Shown one piece after another: positions 1 through 7,328 of a stretch of DNA of 23,593 nucleotides. Every line of letters begins with the position of its first letter. The first letter of the stretch is position 1. Source of the stretch: Kiritimatiellia bacterium (lineage in GTDB: Bacteria > Verrucomicrobiota > Kiritimatiellia > RFP12 > UBA1067); assembly GCA_024405255.1 (NCBI GenBank), contig JAKSOY010000042.1, positions 1-23,593 of the forward strand, given 5' to 3'. The notes beneath the pieces are model-generated. The model worked only from the letters and a program-made list of their open reading frames with translations. It ran no database searches and was not told the DNA's origin. The position numbers and the translations under genes are program-made.

Positions 1-53
1 TTGTTCGGATTGTTCGATTGTTCGATTGTTCGGATTGTTCGATTGTTCGATTG
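1..53. repeat. Tandem octamer/nonamer repeat (TTGTTCGA / TTGTTCGGA), cut by window edge
   Basis: Six consecutive units are visible from base 1, in the order 9-8-8-9-8-8 bp. The octamer is TTGTTCGA and the nonamer TTGTTCGGA, so there is a higher-order 25-bp unit seen twice. The array ends at TTGGG near base 53 and probably continues to the left of the window. No spacers separate the units, so this is not a CRISPR. An 8/9-bp period would shift reading frame, which argues against a coding role. Function is unknown. Confidence 0.85.
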
Positions 54-88
54 GGTGGAGTCGGTCGCTGAGCCGCGCCGCCCCCCAA

Positions 89-183
89 GGACGCGCAAGA
101 CGGGCAAGACGCGCAGGACGATTCGCGTGTTCTGCCCGGTCCTACGCGTCCTGCCCGTCCTGCTTGTCCTGTCCATCCTGCCA
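89..183. repeat. 9-bp degenerate repeats in inverted orientation, downstream of the membrane-protein gene
   Basis: Positions 89-120 contain about three and a half 9-bp units resembling GGACGCGCA / AGACGGGCA. Positions 147-183 contain about four units of the opposite orientation (CGTCCTGCC, CGTCCTGCT, TGTCCTGTC, CATCCTGCC). The reverse complement of the left block resembles the right block, so the RNA could fold into a long imperfect hairpin around a loop of about 26 nt. The block lies just 3' of the stop codon of the minus-strand gene ending at 200. It could act as a terminator-like or mRNA-stabilising structure, or be a dispersed intergenic repeat. No U-tract is evident. Confidence 0.7.
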
Positions 184-199
184 GGCACATCAGCTGACT

Positions 200-946
200 T
201 CAGTCTTTTTCTTCCTTTGACGCATGGCGAGACCAGCATGCCCAGACGATCAGCAGCCAAACAATAAACGGGACGCCCATCAGGAAGAGCAACAATTCCT
301 TACCTTCACGGCTCAGGGGATTCTTCAACAGGAAATACAGGAAATTACCAAGCGTGCGACGCTCTTCCGGCCGATTGCTGAAGTCCGTGAAGTTCGCCTC
401 GAAACACTTCCGCATCTTCCCGTCGATGCCATAGGACGAGCATCGTCTTAGATACTCCATTTCATCCTCGAAACAGGCAACCGCATTCATGTTGGTTGCA
501 AAAAGGAAATACTGAATCCCGACTACAGGATTGTCTTCTGAGCGTTCTCGCCCCTTCTGCGACCTCACGTCACGAGTTCCGCAGAAGACATTCGTTCCAA
601 TCTGAAAATCGACAATGCCATCCGCCAGTTTCAGCAAGGGCTGAATCGGACCACCCTCTGCCGGACGCGACTCTCGCAGCAGCACATCGTCATTTCCCCT
701 GCCACCCCAATACGCCAGTTCAATGGTACCGTAATTTTCATGGACCTCGTATGGATACCATAACGGAATTCGTCGATTATTATCGACCACATACCGGGCA
801 TGTTGGAATCCTCGACCGAATTTGGCCTCTAGGCAAGAAAACAAGATCACATATTCGATCAGCAGCAATGGCAAGATGGCTTTCACCCAGAACATCAAAT
901 CGGACCCAAAGGTTCCTGCCCCCATTTTCTTCTGTCCGACTTTCAT
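200..946 (-). CDS. Hypothetical two-span membrane protein with a large extracytoplasmic domain
   Basis: The protein has 248 residues and I do not recognise its family. A basic N-terminus (K2, K6, K7) precedes a hydrophobic span at about residues 18-37. A polar middle domain of about 175 residues follows, with several cysteines (VFCGTRD, AVACFED, RRCSSYG, RKCFEAN). A second span lies at about 215-238, before a short charged tail (RHASKEEKD). With both ends cytoplasmic, the middle domain would lie outside the membrane. I chose the ATG at 946 because GGAG lies 6 nt upstream; a TTG at 958 is possible but has no better site. A sigma-70-type promoter lies at 1043-1072, and a short leader ORF overlaps the start. 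Codon use is less GC-rich than in the flanking large genes. Confidence 0.7.
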   Translation of the reverse strand: MKVGQKKMGAGTFGSDLMFWVKAILPLLLIEYVILFSCLEAKFGRGFQHARYVVDNNRRIPLWYPYEVHENYGTIELAYWGGRGNDDVLLRESRPAEGGPIQPLLKLADGIVDFQIGTNVFCGTRDVRSQKGRERSEDNPVVGIQYFLFATNMNAVACFEDEMEYLRRCSSYGIDGKMRKCFEANFTDFSNRPEERRTLGNFLYFLLKNPLSREGKELLLFLMGVPFIVWLLIVWACWSRHASKEEKD

Positions 947-993
947 TCTAGACTCCAATTTGATATGTGAATATCGGATTGTCCCAAGTGCAC
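943..993 (-). CDS. Possible 16-codon leader ORF coupled to the membrane-protein gene
   Basis: A GTG codon at 993 is preceded by AGGAG with a 5-nt spacer, a stronger site than that of the downstream gene. It opens a 16-codon frame (VHLGQSDIHISNWSLE). Its TGA overlaps the ATG at 946 in an ATGA arrangement typical of translational coupling. The peptide has no run of regulatory codons that would suggest classical amino-acid attenuation. It may be a leader that controls translation of the next gene, or simply chance. The coding claim rests only on the ribosome site and the overlap. Confidence 0.3.
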   Translation of the reverse strand: MHLGQSDIHISNWSLE

Positions 994-1042
994 TCCTTCT
1001 CCTAAAAGAGATACACGAACTGACAACCAGATAACTGACGGC

Positions 1043-1072
1043 AGTATATCACAACTCTCAAATGAGGGTCAA
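1043..1072 (-). promoter_or_regulatory. Sigma-70-type promoter for the membrane-protein gene
   Basis: Reading on the minus strand, TTGACC (1067-1072) is followed by an 18-bp spacer and TATACT (1043-1048). Transcription should begin near 1036, giving a leader of about 90 nt that contains the short leader ORF at 943-993. Confidence 0.6.
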
Positions 1073-1139
1073 GAGGTAGTTTATTTATAGAACCTTTCGC
1101 CGCACTTCAACCGTTCCACAACAAAATCAAACTTTCCCC

Positions 1140-1168
1140 TTGAACCTCCCCGCCCGCTTTGCTATACT
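1140..1168 (+). promoter_or_regulatory. Sigma-70-type promoter driving a possibly leaderless gene
   Basis: TTGAAC (1140-1145), a 17-bp spacer and TATACT (1163-1168) form a good promoter on the plus strand. The expected start of transcription is near 1175, one or two bases before the ATG at 1177, so the mRNA would have almost no leader. It diverges from the promoter at 1043-1072. Confidence 0.6.
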
Positions 1169-1176
1169 TTGACCCG

Positions 1177-1488
1177 ATGAACCAAAAAATCAGAAATCGC
1201 CTCCTCGCCGCCGGCCACGCCCTCGCCCCGCCCGAACCGCCCGCGAAACCCTTCTTCGACTGGTTCGCGGAGGACGTGCTCGGCCTCGACTCGGAGGAGT
1301 ACCGCCGCGCCTTCTGGCGCGAGGCCTGCCGCACGGGCCACTCGATCGGCCGCACCCCGCGCACGCTCGAGAGCTGGCAGCGCGAGCGGGGCGACCACAC
1401 TACTGAGTTTTACACTGCCTCATTTGACGGTGAGCGTGGTTGTGGCGGAGTGGGCGCCGAACTCGGGTGCGTACAGGCATTGTACTGA
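1177..1488 (+). CDS. Small hypothetical protein, possibly truncated at its 3' end
   Basis: The frame encodes 103 residues from the ATG at 1177 and I do not recognise the family. The first 70 or so residues look genuinely coding: third positions are almost all G or C (GCC, CTC, CGC, GAG), and the peptide has a plausible amphipathic composition, with FFDWFAEDVLGLD followed by EEYRRAFWREACR. From about 1400 onward the composition changes, and from 1420 the frame lies antisense to the 3' end of the minus-strand A2M gene, so the last 30 residues look like non-native read-through. The gene may be a 5' fragment cut when the A2M operon arrived. There is no Shine-Dalgarno sequence, in keeping with the leaderless promoter immediately upstream. 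An upstream TTG at 1159 is a less likely start because it would lie within the promoter. Confidence 0.5.
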   Translation: MNQKIRNRLLAAGHALAPPEPPAKPFFDWFAEDVLGLDSEEYRRAFWREACRTGHSIGRTPRTLESWQRERGDHTTEFYTASFDGERGCGGVGAELGCVQALY

Positions 1489-4400
1489 AGCGAGGCCCGA
1501 GGTGAATGTACCACGCTCACGCACGCGGTAGGACGTTTCGAGGACGAACCGCCCCTGCGGCAGCTGGTCGATGTAGTAGTCCATCGCCGTATCGCCCGTC
1601 GTCTGATAGAACCCGAGGCCACCCTGCCAGCGATAGTGCGACTGCACGTCCACCGGTTCGGCGGTGGCCGGTCGTTCGTCTCGCAGATGCACATACTCGT
1701 AGAGCCGATTCGAATCCAGGACCAGTCGCGCAACGAGTTCATCGCCCGGTTCCAGCACCTCGCCGCCGTTGAGCGCCACCAGACACTCCTTGCCGTCCAT
1801 CCGCGCCTTCTTGTAGTAGGTCTTCGTCACCCCGAGCCCGGCCTGTTCAAACGCATGGACCTTCGCCGCGTCTTCGAGATACGTCCAGTTGACGGACACC
1901 CATCCGAGCGCATCCGTCTTCCGCGAGACGGCAACCTCGCCGAGCTTCGCCGTGATCTTTTCACGCGGCACCCGATATTCGTAGAACCCCGTATCGGCCA
2001 CGACAGCCTTGCGCGGCACCTCGACGCCGTCGAGCGAAACCGTCACGACATCGTCATTCTTCGTCGTCGACGCGGTCGGACCCACCCCGCGCAGAATCGC
2101 ATAGACCGCATCAACGGTCGAGACCGTCGTGGACCAGTTCTGCGTGCGCTTCTGCTCGAGCAACCACTGACGCGCCGCCTTGTAGGACGCGACGTCTTCC
2201 GGCGTGACTTCGAGGAACGCCTCCATCGCGAGCGTCTGGTCGCTCACGGACGTCGCAAAAGGCGAACCGCCGAAGTCGTGCGCACGCTTCCAGGAGAGTC
2301 CGAATTCCTCGCTGCGCACGGCACGTTCTTTGAGGGACTGCACCATCGTGCGCGCCAGCGTCTGGTCGTCCTTCGCCGGCTGGCGCGCGAGGACGATCGC
2401 CGCCATCGCCGTGCCGGCGAGGTCCAGGCGCGTCCACGTCTCGCGCAAGCGGGCGAGCAAGAACGGCGCCGGATCCGCCTTCGTACCTGTGAACGACAGG
2501 AGATAAAGCCAATGCAGTTCCAACGAGTCGGGGACGAATTCGGTTTTGCGTTGCCGACACGCATCCTTGCGGACCTCGACATGGCGCGCCATCGCGCCAT
2601 TCACACCATTTTGCACCAACTCCATATCATCCGGCTTGGGCACCCGAGTTGAATCGCCCGCCAAACGATCAAGTCGGGCAAACCCGGTGAGAATGTACAT
2701 CGACACCCAAGTGTCTTTCGGTCCACCAGGGAACCACGGCCACAAACAGCCCTCTTCGCCGTCTTCTTTGATGTTTTGTTCAAGTTGCTTGAGCTGTTCG
2801 AGGGCGAAGCGCCTGGACTCGAACTGATCGCCAAACACTCGTTTTACCGCCGTCTTGAAATCGGGACGCGACCGTACGAGATGCTGCGCCACCTCATTCG
2901 CGTAGAACCGGCTGAACACCCGCTCGAGACTCTCGTGCGACGACTCCTTGAGCGACGGCAACGCGAGGAACGCATGCCACGCAGGATCGCCCACGACGTT
3001 CACGGCGAGCTCGACGTGTTTCAACGTGGGCGATGCCGCACTCGCCGCCAATTCCTTGAACGTGGCCGTTTTCATCCCCGCCTGCGCGATCTGGATCGGC
3101 AGTGACGCCCGCACCAGGAGACGCTTGGAAAGAACGGGCAGCTTTCCTTCCTCGCCGTCCGAGAAATTCGCGCCCTTCGCCGCCGCGACATAGCGCAAGT
3201 CACGGCAGCCATCGGGAATCACGAGATCGAACATGAGCGTCTTCGATTCGTTGGGACCCAGCGTGAACGCCTGCGAAGTCGCACCGCCGCCCAGCACACG
3301 CGGCTTGTCGGTTGCCGCATCGAAAAAGTCCAGAGTCGCCGTGCCGGTCTGGGGGACATTTTCGCGATTCGTCACTTTCACAGGGAAGGCCAGTCGATCA
3401 CCCTCGCGTACAAACCGGGGCGCAATCGGCTCGACCATCAGCGGCTTCGTCGTCATGATCGTCGTATCCATAAGTACGCCTGCACGTAACTGCGCGTCGT
3501 GCGCGAGGACCATGAACTTCCAGCCCGTCAGCGCTTCGGGCACTTTAAACGAAAAGGTCACCGAGCCCTTTTCATCGGTGATGAGATGCGGCAGAAAGAA
3601 TGCCGTCTCGTTCAGATTCTTCCGCATCGTGACCGGCGGCGGTTCGCCGCCAATTACCTTCTGAGGAGATGGCCTATAAGCCGCGCCTTCGGACTGGATA
3701 TTCGACTCGCCAGGCAGCGTAATCACCTTCTTCTGATCAGGGCCATCACCATCGCCGAAATCTCCCGATTCCTTCAAGTAATCTATGTGACTTTCGCGAA
3801 ACCGCATGAAAAAAGCCGATGGAGCCGTGTTCCAAAGCTCGAAACCTTCCCAGTACCTGCGGGGGACGTTCGACCTAACGCTCTCCCATAAATGGAAAAT
3901 TCCCATGGAATTGGCAAACCCCCAATTCGGCGTGAGGGTCAGCGGATTTTCATCATGCGCAAAAGGCGAGCACAACGTGTAAGGGCCAAACTCATCCAAC
4001 GCATCAAGCGACCGGTCGTAGAGAAACGCCAGCAACTCCACGCCTGGACGCACGTCGTTCGTTTCGGCGCCGCGTACGGTCAGAGTCCAGGTCTCCTCAG
4101 TACCCGGCATCAACTTCGATGTCAGATGCGAACGCTCAATCGTGAGGTTGCGGTTGGGACGCGGCACGTAGACGTGTCGCGTCTCTTGCAGCAACCGGTT
4201 CTCACGCACGCAGATCGTCTCGAAGGAAAGCGAGCCGGCAAGGTCCGCCGTCACCGGTACCTCCACGCAAAACGCCGTGTTCGTGCGAACCTCGTCAAGC
4301 AGGATCTTCTGTCCACGCCGCACGATGGTCCGGCACCACACATCGTCGTAGCCGCTCCCCCAGAAGAGCCGCGCCGTCTCACCGATCTTCACCATGGGCC

Positions 4401-7284
4401 GCTCCAGGCGGACATAGTTGGGTTCGCGAATCGCGTAAGTCTTCGCCTGCGGATCGATCACGCACCAAGTCAACGTGTCCCAAACCTCTTTGCCATTCGG
4501 GGCAATCGACTTGTAGAGAGCTTGATAGACCCCGACCGGAAAAGTGCCGGTTTCCACCACGAGCTTACCCTTGGCATCCGTAATCACCTCAAATACCGCC
4601 ACCCGGCGATCCGTCGGCCATTGCGTCACATCCCAGAGCTTCTCCTCCGACCCCTCCCAACTACACCAGCTCGAGGGCGTCGGTGCAGGTGCGCGCACCA
4701 CCCGATCCGGCCCCTTCAGGGCGAATATTTCGACCGTTCCTCGGGCATGGACGACTGGTTCGTCGTTGCGCGTTTGGAGCCAAACCGCTAGTTTCGTCGG
4801 GGTCGTCTGCGTGATCCATCCCTCCTCGGACTGAAACTCAATCGAAGCCTTCCAAGGTATGTCGGCGATTCTAAAGTCGCACGTCTCCGTCTCATGCGTT
4901 TCGCCTGTACGATCCGTCACTTCAGCCGAAAGGTCAAAAACAAAAACCAGATCGTCTTTGGATTTCTTCGGTCTCGTCGCGGTGGGCGTGAAAACGAATG
5001 AGAATTCGCCGTTTTCATCTGTCTGAACCGTCCCTCGGGCAATTGTCACACTCTCGGCAGAATACGAATCGCCGGAATAGATCGACCGCTGAACACGCCA
5101 TTCGACCTTGGCATTCGGTACGGGAAGTCCCGTGAAGGTCTTCGCGAATCCCGTCGCCCGGGTTTCGACGTTGAGCTTCGCGTCCTTTACGGGACGGATC
5201 GTCGCCGTGAACTTCGGGCGTTGGTACTCTTCGACATCGATCTCAAGTTCGCCGACAAGCGCTTCCTCATCCTCGTCGCAAAACGTCGCATCAAGATGAT
5301 AGCTACCCGTCAAACGGTCTCGCGGAATGACAAATTCCCCCGAGAACGAACCAAACGCGTTGGAAACGCGGGTGATCTCGCCGACATTGTTCCCGTCGGG
5401 ATCGCTAAACGACACGCACACGCGCCGGTTGGCAAGAGCGTGAAATCGGTTTTTCTCCGGATCCGACAAAAAGGCGATTCCCTTGAACTTCACGGTCTGG
5501 CCCGGACGGTAGATGGCACGGTCCGGCGTCAGGTCGACATGTTCCAGACGCTTCGGTTTGGCCGATTCGCCTTTTGAAAAGGCACTCCTGTCGTTCAACG
5601 GAGAGACCACCTCGTCCGTTCCCTTGACGGCGCGCAAGTACCCACGCTCCTTCGGTTCGGGAATGAAAAAGGCACCGTCCGCTCCGGTCTTCACCGTCGT
5701 CTTTCGCACCCATTCGTTTTTGACCGGTCGCCAGAACTCGACTTCCGCATCGGCGATCGGCGTCCCTTTTTCCGCATCCAGCACATATCCGCTAAAGCCG
5801 CCGGGTATCCGCGTCGTGACGAAGGCGAGGTCGGTCACGGTAATCATTCGCGCATAGATCGGCGGAGTTTTTTCCCCCGGACAGTTCCCCGTGGCAAAGA
5901 GCAGATAGTGCCCTTTCGGGATATCCGACGGAACGGGCAGAGTCTGCTGGAATTTGTGGAGTTTGTCGGCGGGCTTCAGGTTAACCGTCCACGTCTTGGC
6001 CGCCGGGCGGCGAACATATTCCCTGAACGTTTTTCCGATGCGGAAGAGCGTACCGCTGAATTGATCGTGCTTGGCGAAATCGTCCACCGTGATCCGTACC
6101 AGCCGAAACGTGATTCCCGTCAGATTCTGGTACTCAAGGGAGATACTCGGCAAGGGGTGGGCCCAGGTCCGCTCCACATACAGGTCGAGCGACGGCGCTT
6201 CCAGACTTTGAGCGATGGATCGGCAATTGTCGCCACCGGGGGTGTTCGGCCACTTCGCGGCAAAGCGCCGACAATAGTCCTGAAGTTCGGCATGATCCTT
6301 GCCCTTATCCTCCTTCCACTTGAGGATGGTGGCGCGGTCATCCGCCGCGAGGGCGCTCACCCAGGACGTCTCAAAGAACTCCTCCGCAATCGCACCGAAT
6401 GCTGCGATTTCTTTCTCCTTTTCTTCTCGTCCGGGGACATCCTCCATCACGGACTCCTCAAAACGGATGCGGGTCAACTTCGCGTAGGCGTAGGGGGTGC
6501 GATTCGTATCGGCGGCATGGAACCTGATACGTTCGTCAAGACGCGCAAGCACCTCGGTCGCGAACCCCGTAAGCCTGCCTTGGGCGTCATGTTCGGCGAT
6601 CTCGTCATGACTGACGAGTTGCACGCAACACTCCAGCGCGAAGTCGTAAAGTGTCGGTACGGCCTCAATGCCGAGCTCATTGCCCGGCAGGACCAAGGGG
6701 GCCGAATTTTTGCGTTTACCCACGATGCACGCCGGCACCGCGAATAGACGCGACCAATCAGCGGTCCTTGCTGCCTGGAGCGCGGGCGCATCGGCCATCA
6801 CTTGGGCGAAAAGCTTCGCGAGCGACGGTCTCAACTGTTCAGCGGACCACGGCGGCAAATTGGTCGTCACCTCCCCGACGATTTTGGTGCGTAGGCCCTC
6901 GTACCGTCGTTCCTCAGCCGCCAATTCCGCATAGTAGTGCATCAACGCAAGTCGCAGCATCGGGCGCACCACGACGGGAGCGGCGGCAATCTCACCCGCG
7001 AATTTCGCCACCACTCCCTTTGGGTCGTGCAGATCGGCTGCCGTTTCATCGGCCAGGTCGTAGTCCAGGGCCAGTCGCCGAAGCCGCGCCGCCGTATAAT
7101 CCGGCCAACGTTTCAGTTCCAGCGCCTTGGCCTCGACCTTCTCCAGCATTCCCATCGCTGAACGCGAATGCTTCTTCCCCAGCGCCTCGTCCACGGCCCG
7201 CCACTCCGCCGCCAAGGGTTCCGCGGCACTTGAAACCAGTACCGCGAAAAGGCACATCACGACCATCAATCCCTTTTTCATCAT
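1420..7284 (-). CDS. Secreted alpha-2-macroglobulin family protein lacking the thioester motif
   Basis: This 1954-residue protein belongs to the bacterial A2M family (COG2373), the large secreted protease traps or envelope-associated scaffolds. A signal peptide (MMKKGLMVVMCLFAVLVSSA) without a lipobox starts it. A helical N-terminal extension of about 350 residues follows, as I recall in large Bacteroidetes A2Ms. Next come macroglobulin beta-sandwich domains with the signature DRAIYRPGQTVKFKG near residue 590, then the late A2M segment PEALTGWKFMVLAH near 1240. The alpha-alpha toroid is at about 1440-1740 (CLWPWFPGG) and the C-terminal domain is last. Where family members carry a CxEQ thioester, this one reads SHESLERVFSRFYAN: Ser1452 replaces Cys and Arg1455 replaces Gln. 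Covalent trapping should be impossible. The ATG at 7284 has GGGAGG 5 nt upstream, better than the GTG at 7332. It lies 44 bp after the DUF6067 gene, probably in one operon. Its 3' end overlaps the plus-strand small ORF. Confidence 0.92.
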   Translation of the reverse strand: MMKKGLMVVMCLFAVLVSSAAEPLAAEWRAVDEALGKKHSRSAMGMLEKVEAKALELKRWPDYTAARLRRLALDYDLADETAADLHDPKGVVAKFAGEIAAAPVVVRPMLRLALMHYYAELAAEERRYEGLRTKIVGEVTTNLPPWSAEQLRPSLAKLFAQVMADAPALQAARTADWSRLFAVPACIVGKRKNSAPLVLPGNELGIEAVPTLYDFALECCVQLVSHDEIAEHDAQGRLTGFATEVLARLDERIRFHAADTNRTPYAYAKLTRIRFEESVMEDVPGREEKEKEIAAFGAIAEEFFETSWVSALAADDRATILKWKEDKGKDHAELQDYCRRFAAKWPNTPGGDNCRSIAQSLEAPSLDLYVERTWAHPLPSISLEYQNLTGITFRLVRITVDDFAKHDQFSGTLFRIGKTFREYVRRPAAKTWTVNLKPADKLHKFQQTLPVPSDIPKGHYLLFATGNCPGEKTPPIYARMITVTDLAFVTTRIPGGFSGYVLDAEKGTPIADAEVEFWRPVKNEWVRKTTVKTGADGAFFIPEPKERGYLRAVKGTDEVVSPLNDRSAFSKGESAKPKRLEHVDLTPDRAIYRPGQTVKFKGIAFLSDPEKNRFHALANRRVCVSFSDPDGNNVGEITRVSNAFGSFSGEFVIPRDRLTGSYHLDATFCDEDEEALVGELEIDVEEYQRPKFTATIRPVKDAKLNVETRATGFAKTFTGLPVPNAKVEWRVQRSIYSGDSYSAESVTIARGTVQTDENGEFSFVFTPTATRPKKSKDDLVFVFDLSAEVTDRTGETHETETCDFRIADIPWKASIEFQSEEGWITQTTPTKLAVWLQTRNDEPVVHARGTVEIFALKGPDRVVRAPAPTPSSWCSWEGSEEKLWDVTQWPTDRRVAVFEVITDAKGKLVVETGTFPVGVYQALYKSIAPNGKEVWDTLTWCVIDPQAKTYAIREPNYVRLERPMVKIGETARLFWGSGYDDVWCRTIVRRGQKILLDEVRTNTAFCVEVPVTADLAGSLSFETICVRENRLLQETRHVYVPRPNRNLTIERSHLTSKLMPGTEETWTLTVRGAETNDVRPGVELLAFLYDRSLDALDEFGPYTLCSPFAHDENPLTLTPNWGFANSMGIFHLWESVRSNVPRRYWEGFELWNTAPSAFFMRFRESHIDYLKESGDFGDGDGPDQKKVITLPGESNIQSEGAAYRPSPQKVIGGEPPPVTMRKNLNETAFFLPHLITDEKGSVTFSFKVPEALTGWKFMVLAHDAQLRAGVLMDTTIMTTKPLMVEPIAPRFVREGDRLAFPVKVTNRENVPQTGTATLDFFDAATDKPRVLGGGATSQAFTLGPNESKTLMFDLVIPDGCRDLRYVAAAKGANFSDGEEGKLPVLSKRLLVRASLPIQIAQAGMKTATFKELAASAASPTLKHVELAVNVVGDPAWHAFLALPSLKESSHESLERVFSRFYANEVAQHLVRSRPDFKTAVKRVFGDQFESRRFALEQLKQLEQNIKEDGEEGCLWPWFPGGPKDTWVSMYILTGFARLDRLAGDSTRVPKPDDMELVQNGVNGAMARHVEVRKDACRQRKTEFVPDSLELHWLYLLSFTGTKADPAPFLLARLRETWTRLDLAGTAMAAIVLARQPAKDDQTLARTMVQSLKERAVRSEEFGLSWKRAHDFGGSPFATSVSDQTLAMEAFLEVTPEDVASYKAARQWLLEQKRTQNWSTTVSTVDAVYAILRGVGPTASTTKNDDVVTVSLDGVEVPRKAVVADTGFYEYRVPREKITAKLGEVAVSRKTDALGWVSVNWTYLEDAAKVHAFEQAGLGVTKTYYKKARMDGKECLVALNGGEVLEPGDELVARLVLDSNRLYEYVHLRDERPATAEPVDVQSHYRWQGGLGFYQTTGDTAMDYYIDQLPQGRFVLETSYRVRERGTFTSGLASVQCLYAPEFGAHSATTTLTVK

Positions 7285-7328
7285 GGAATCCTCCCTGTTC
7301 CCGTCCCCATACGAACGCCGCCGGACGA

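Noticed and set aside
1..183. CRISPR array
   Set aside because: Units are 8-9 bp and contiguous, with no spacers and no cas genes in the window.
1636..2652. Plus-strand open frame of 338 codons
   Set aside because: Antisense to the A2M toroid and C-terminal region; composition is that of a shadow frame.
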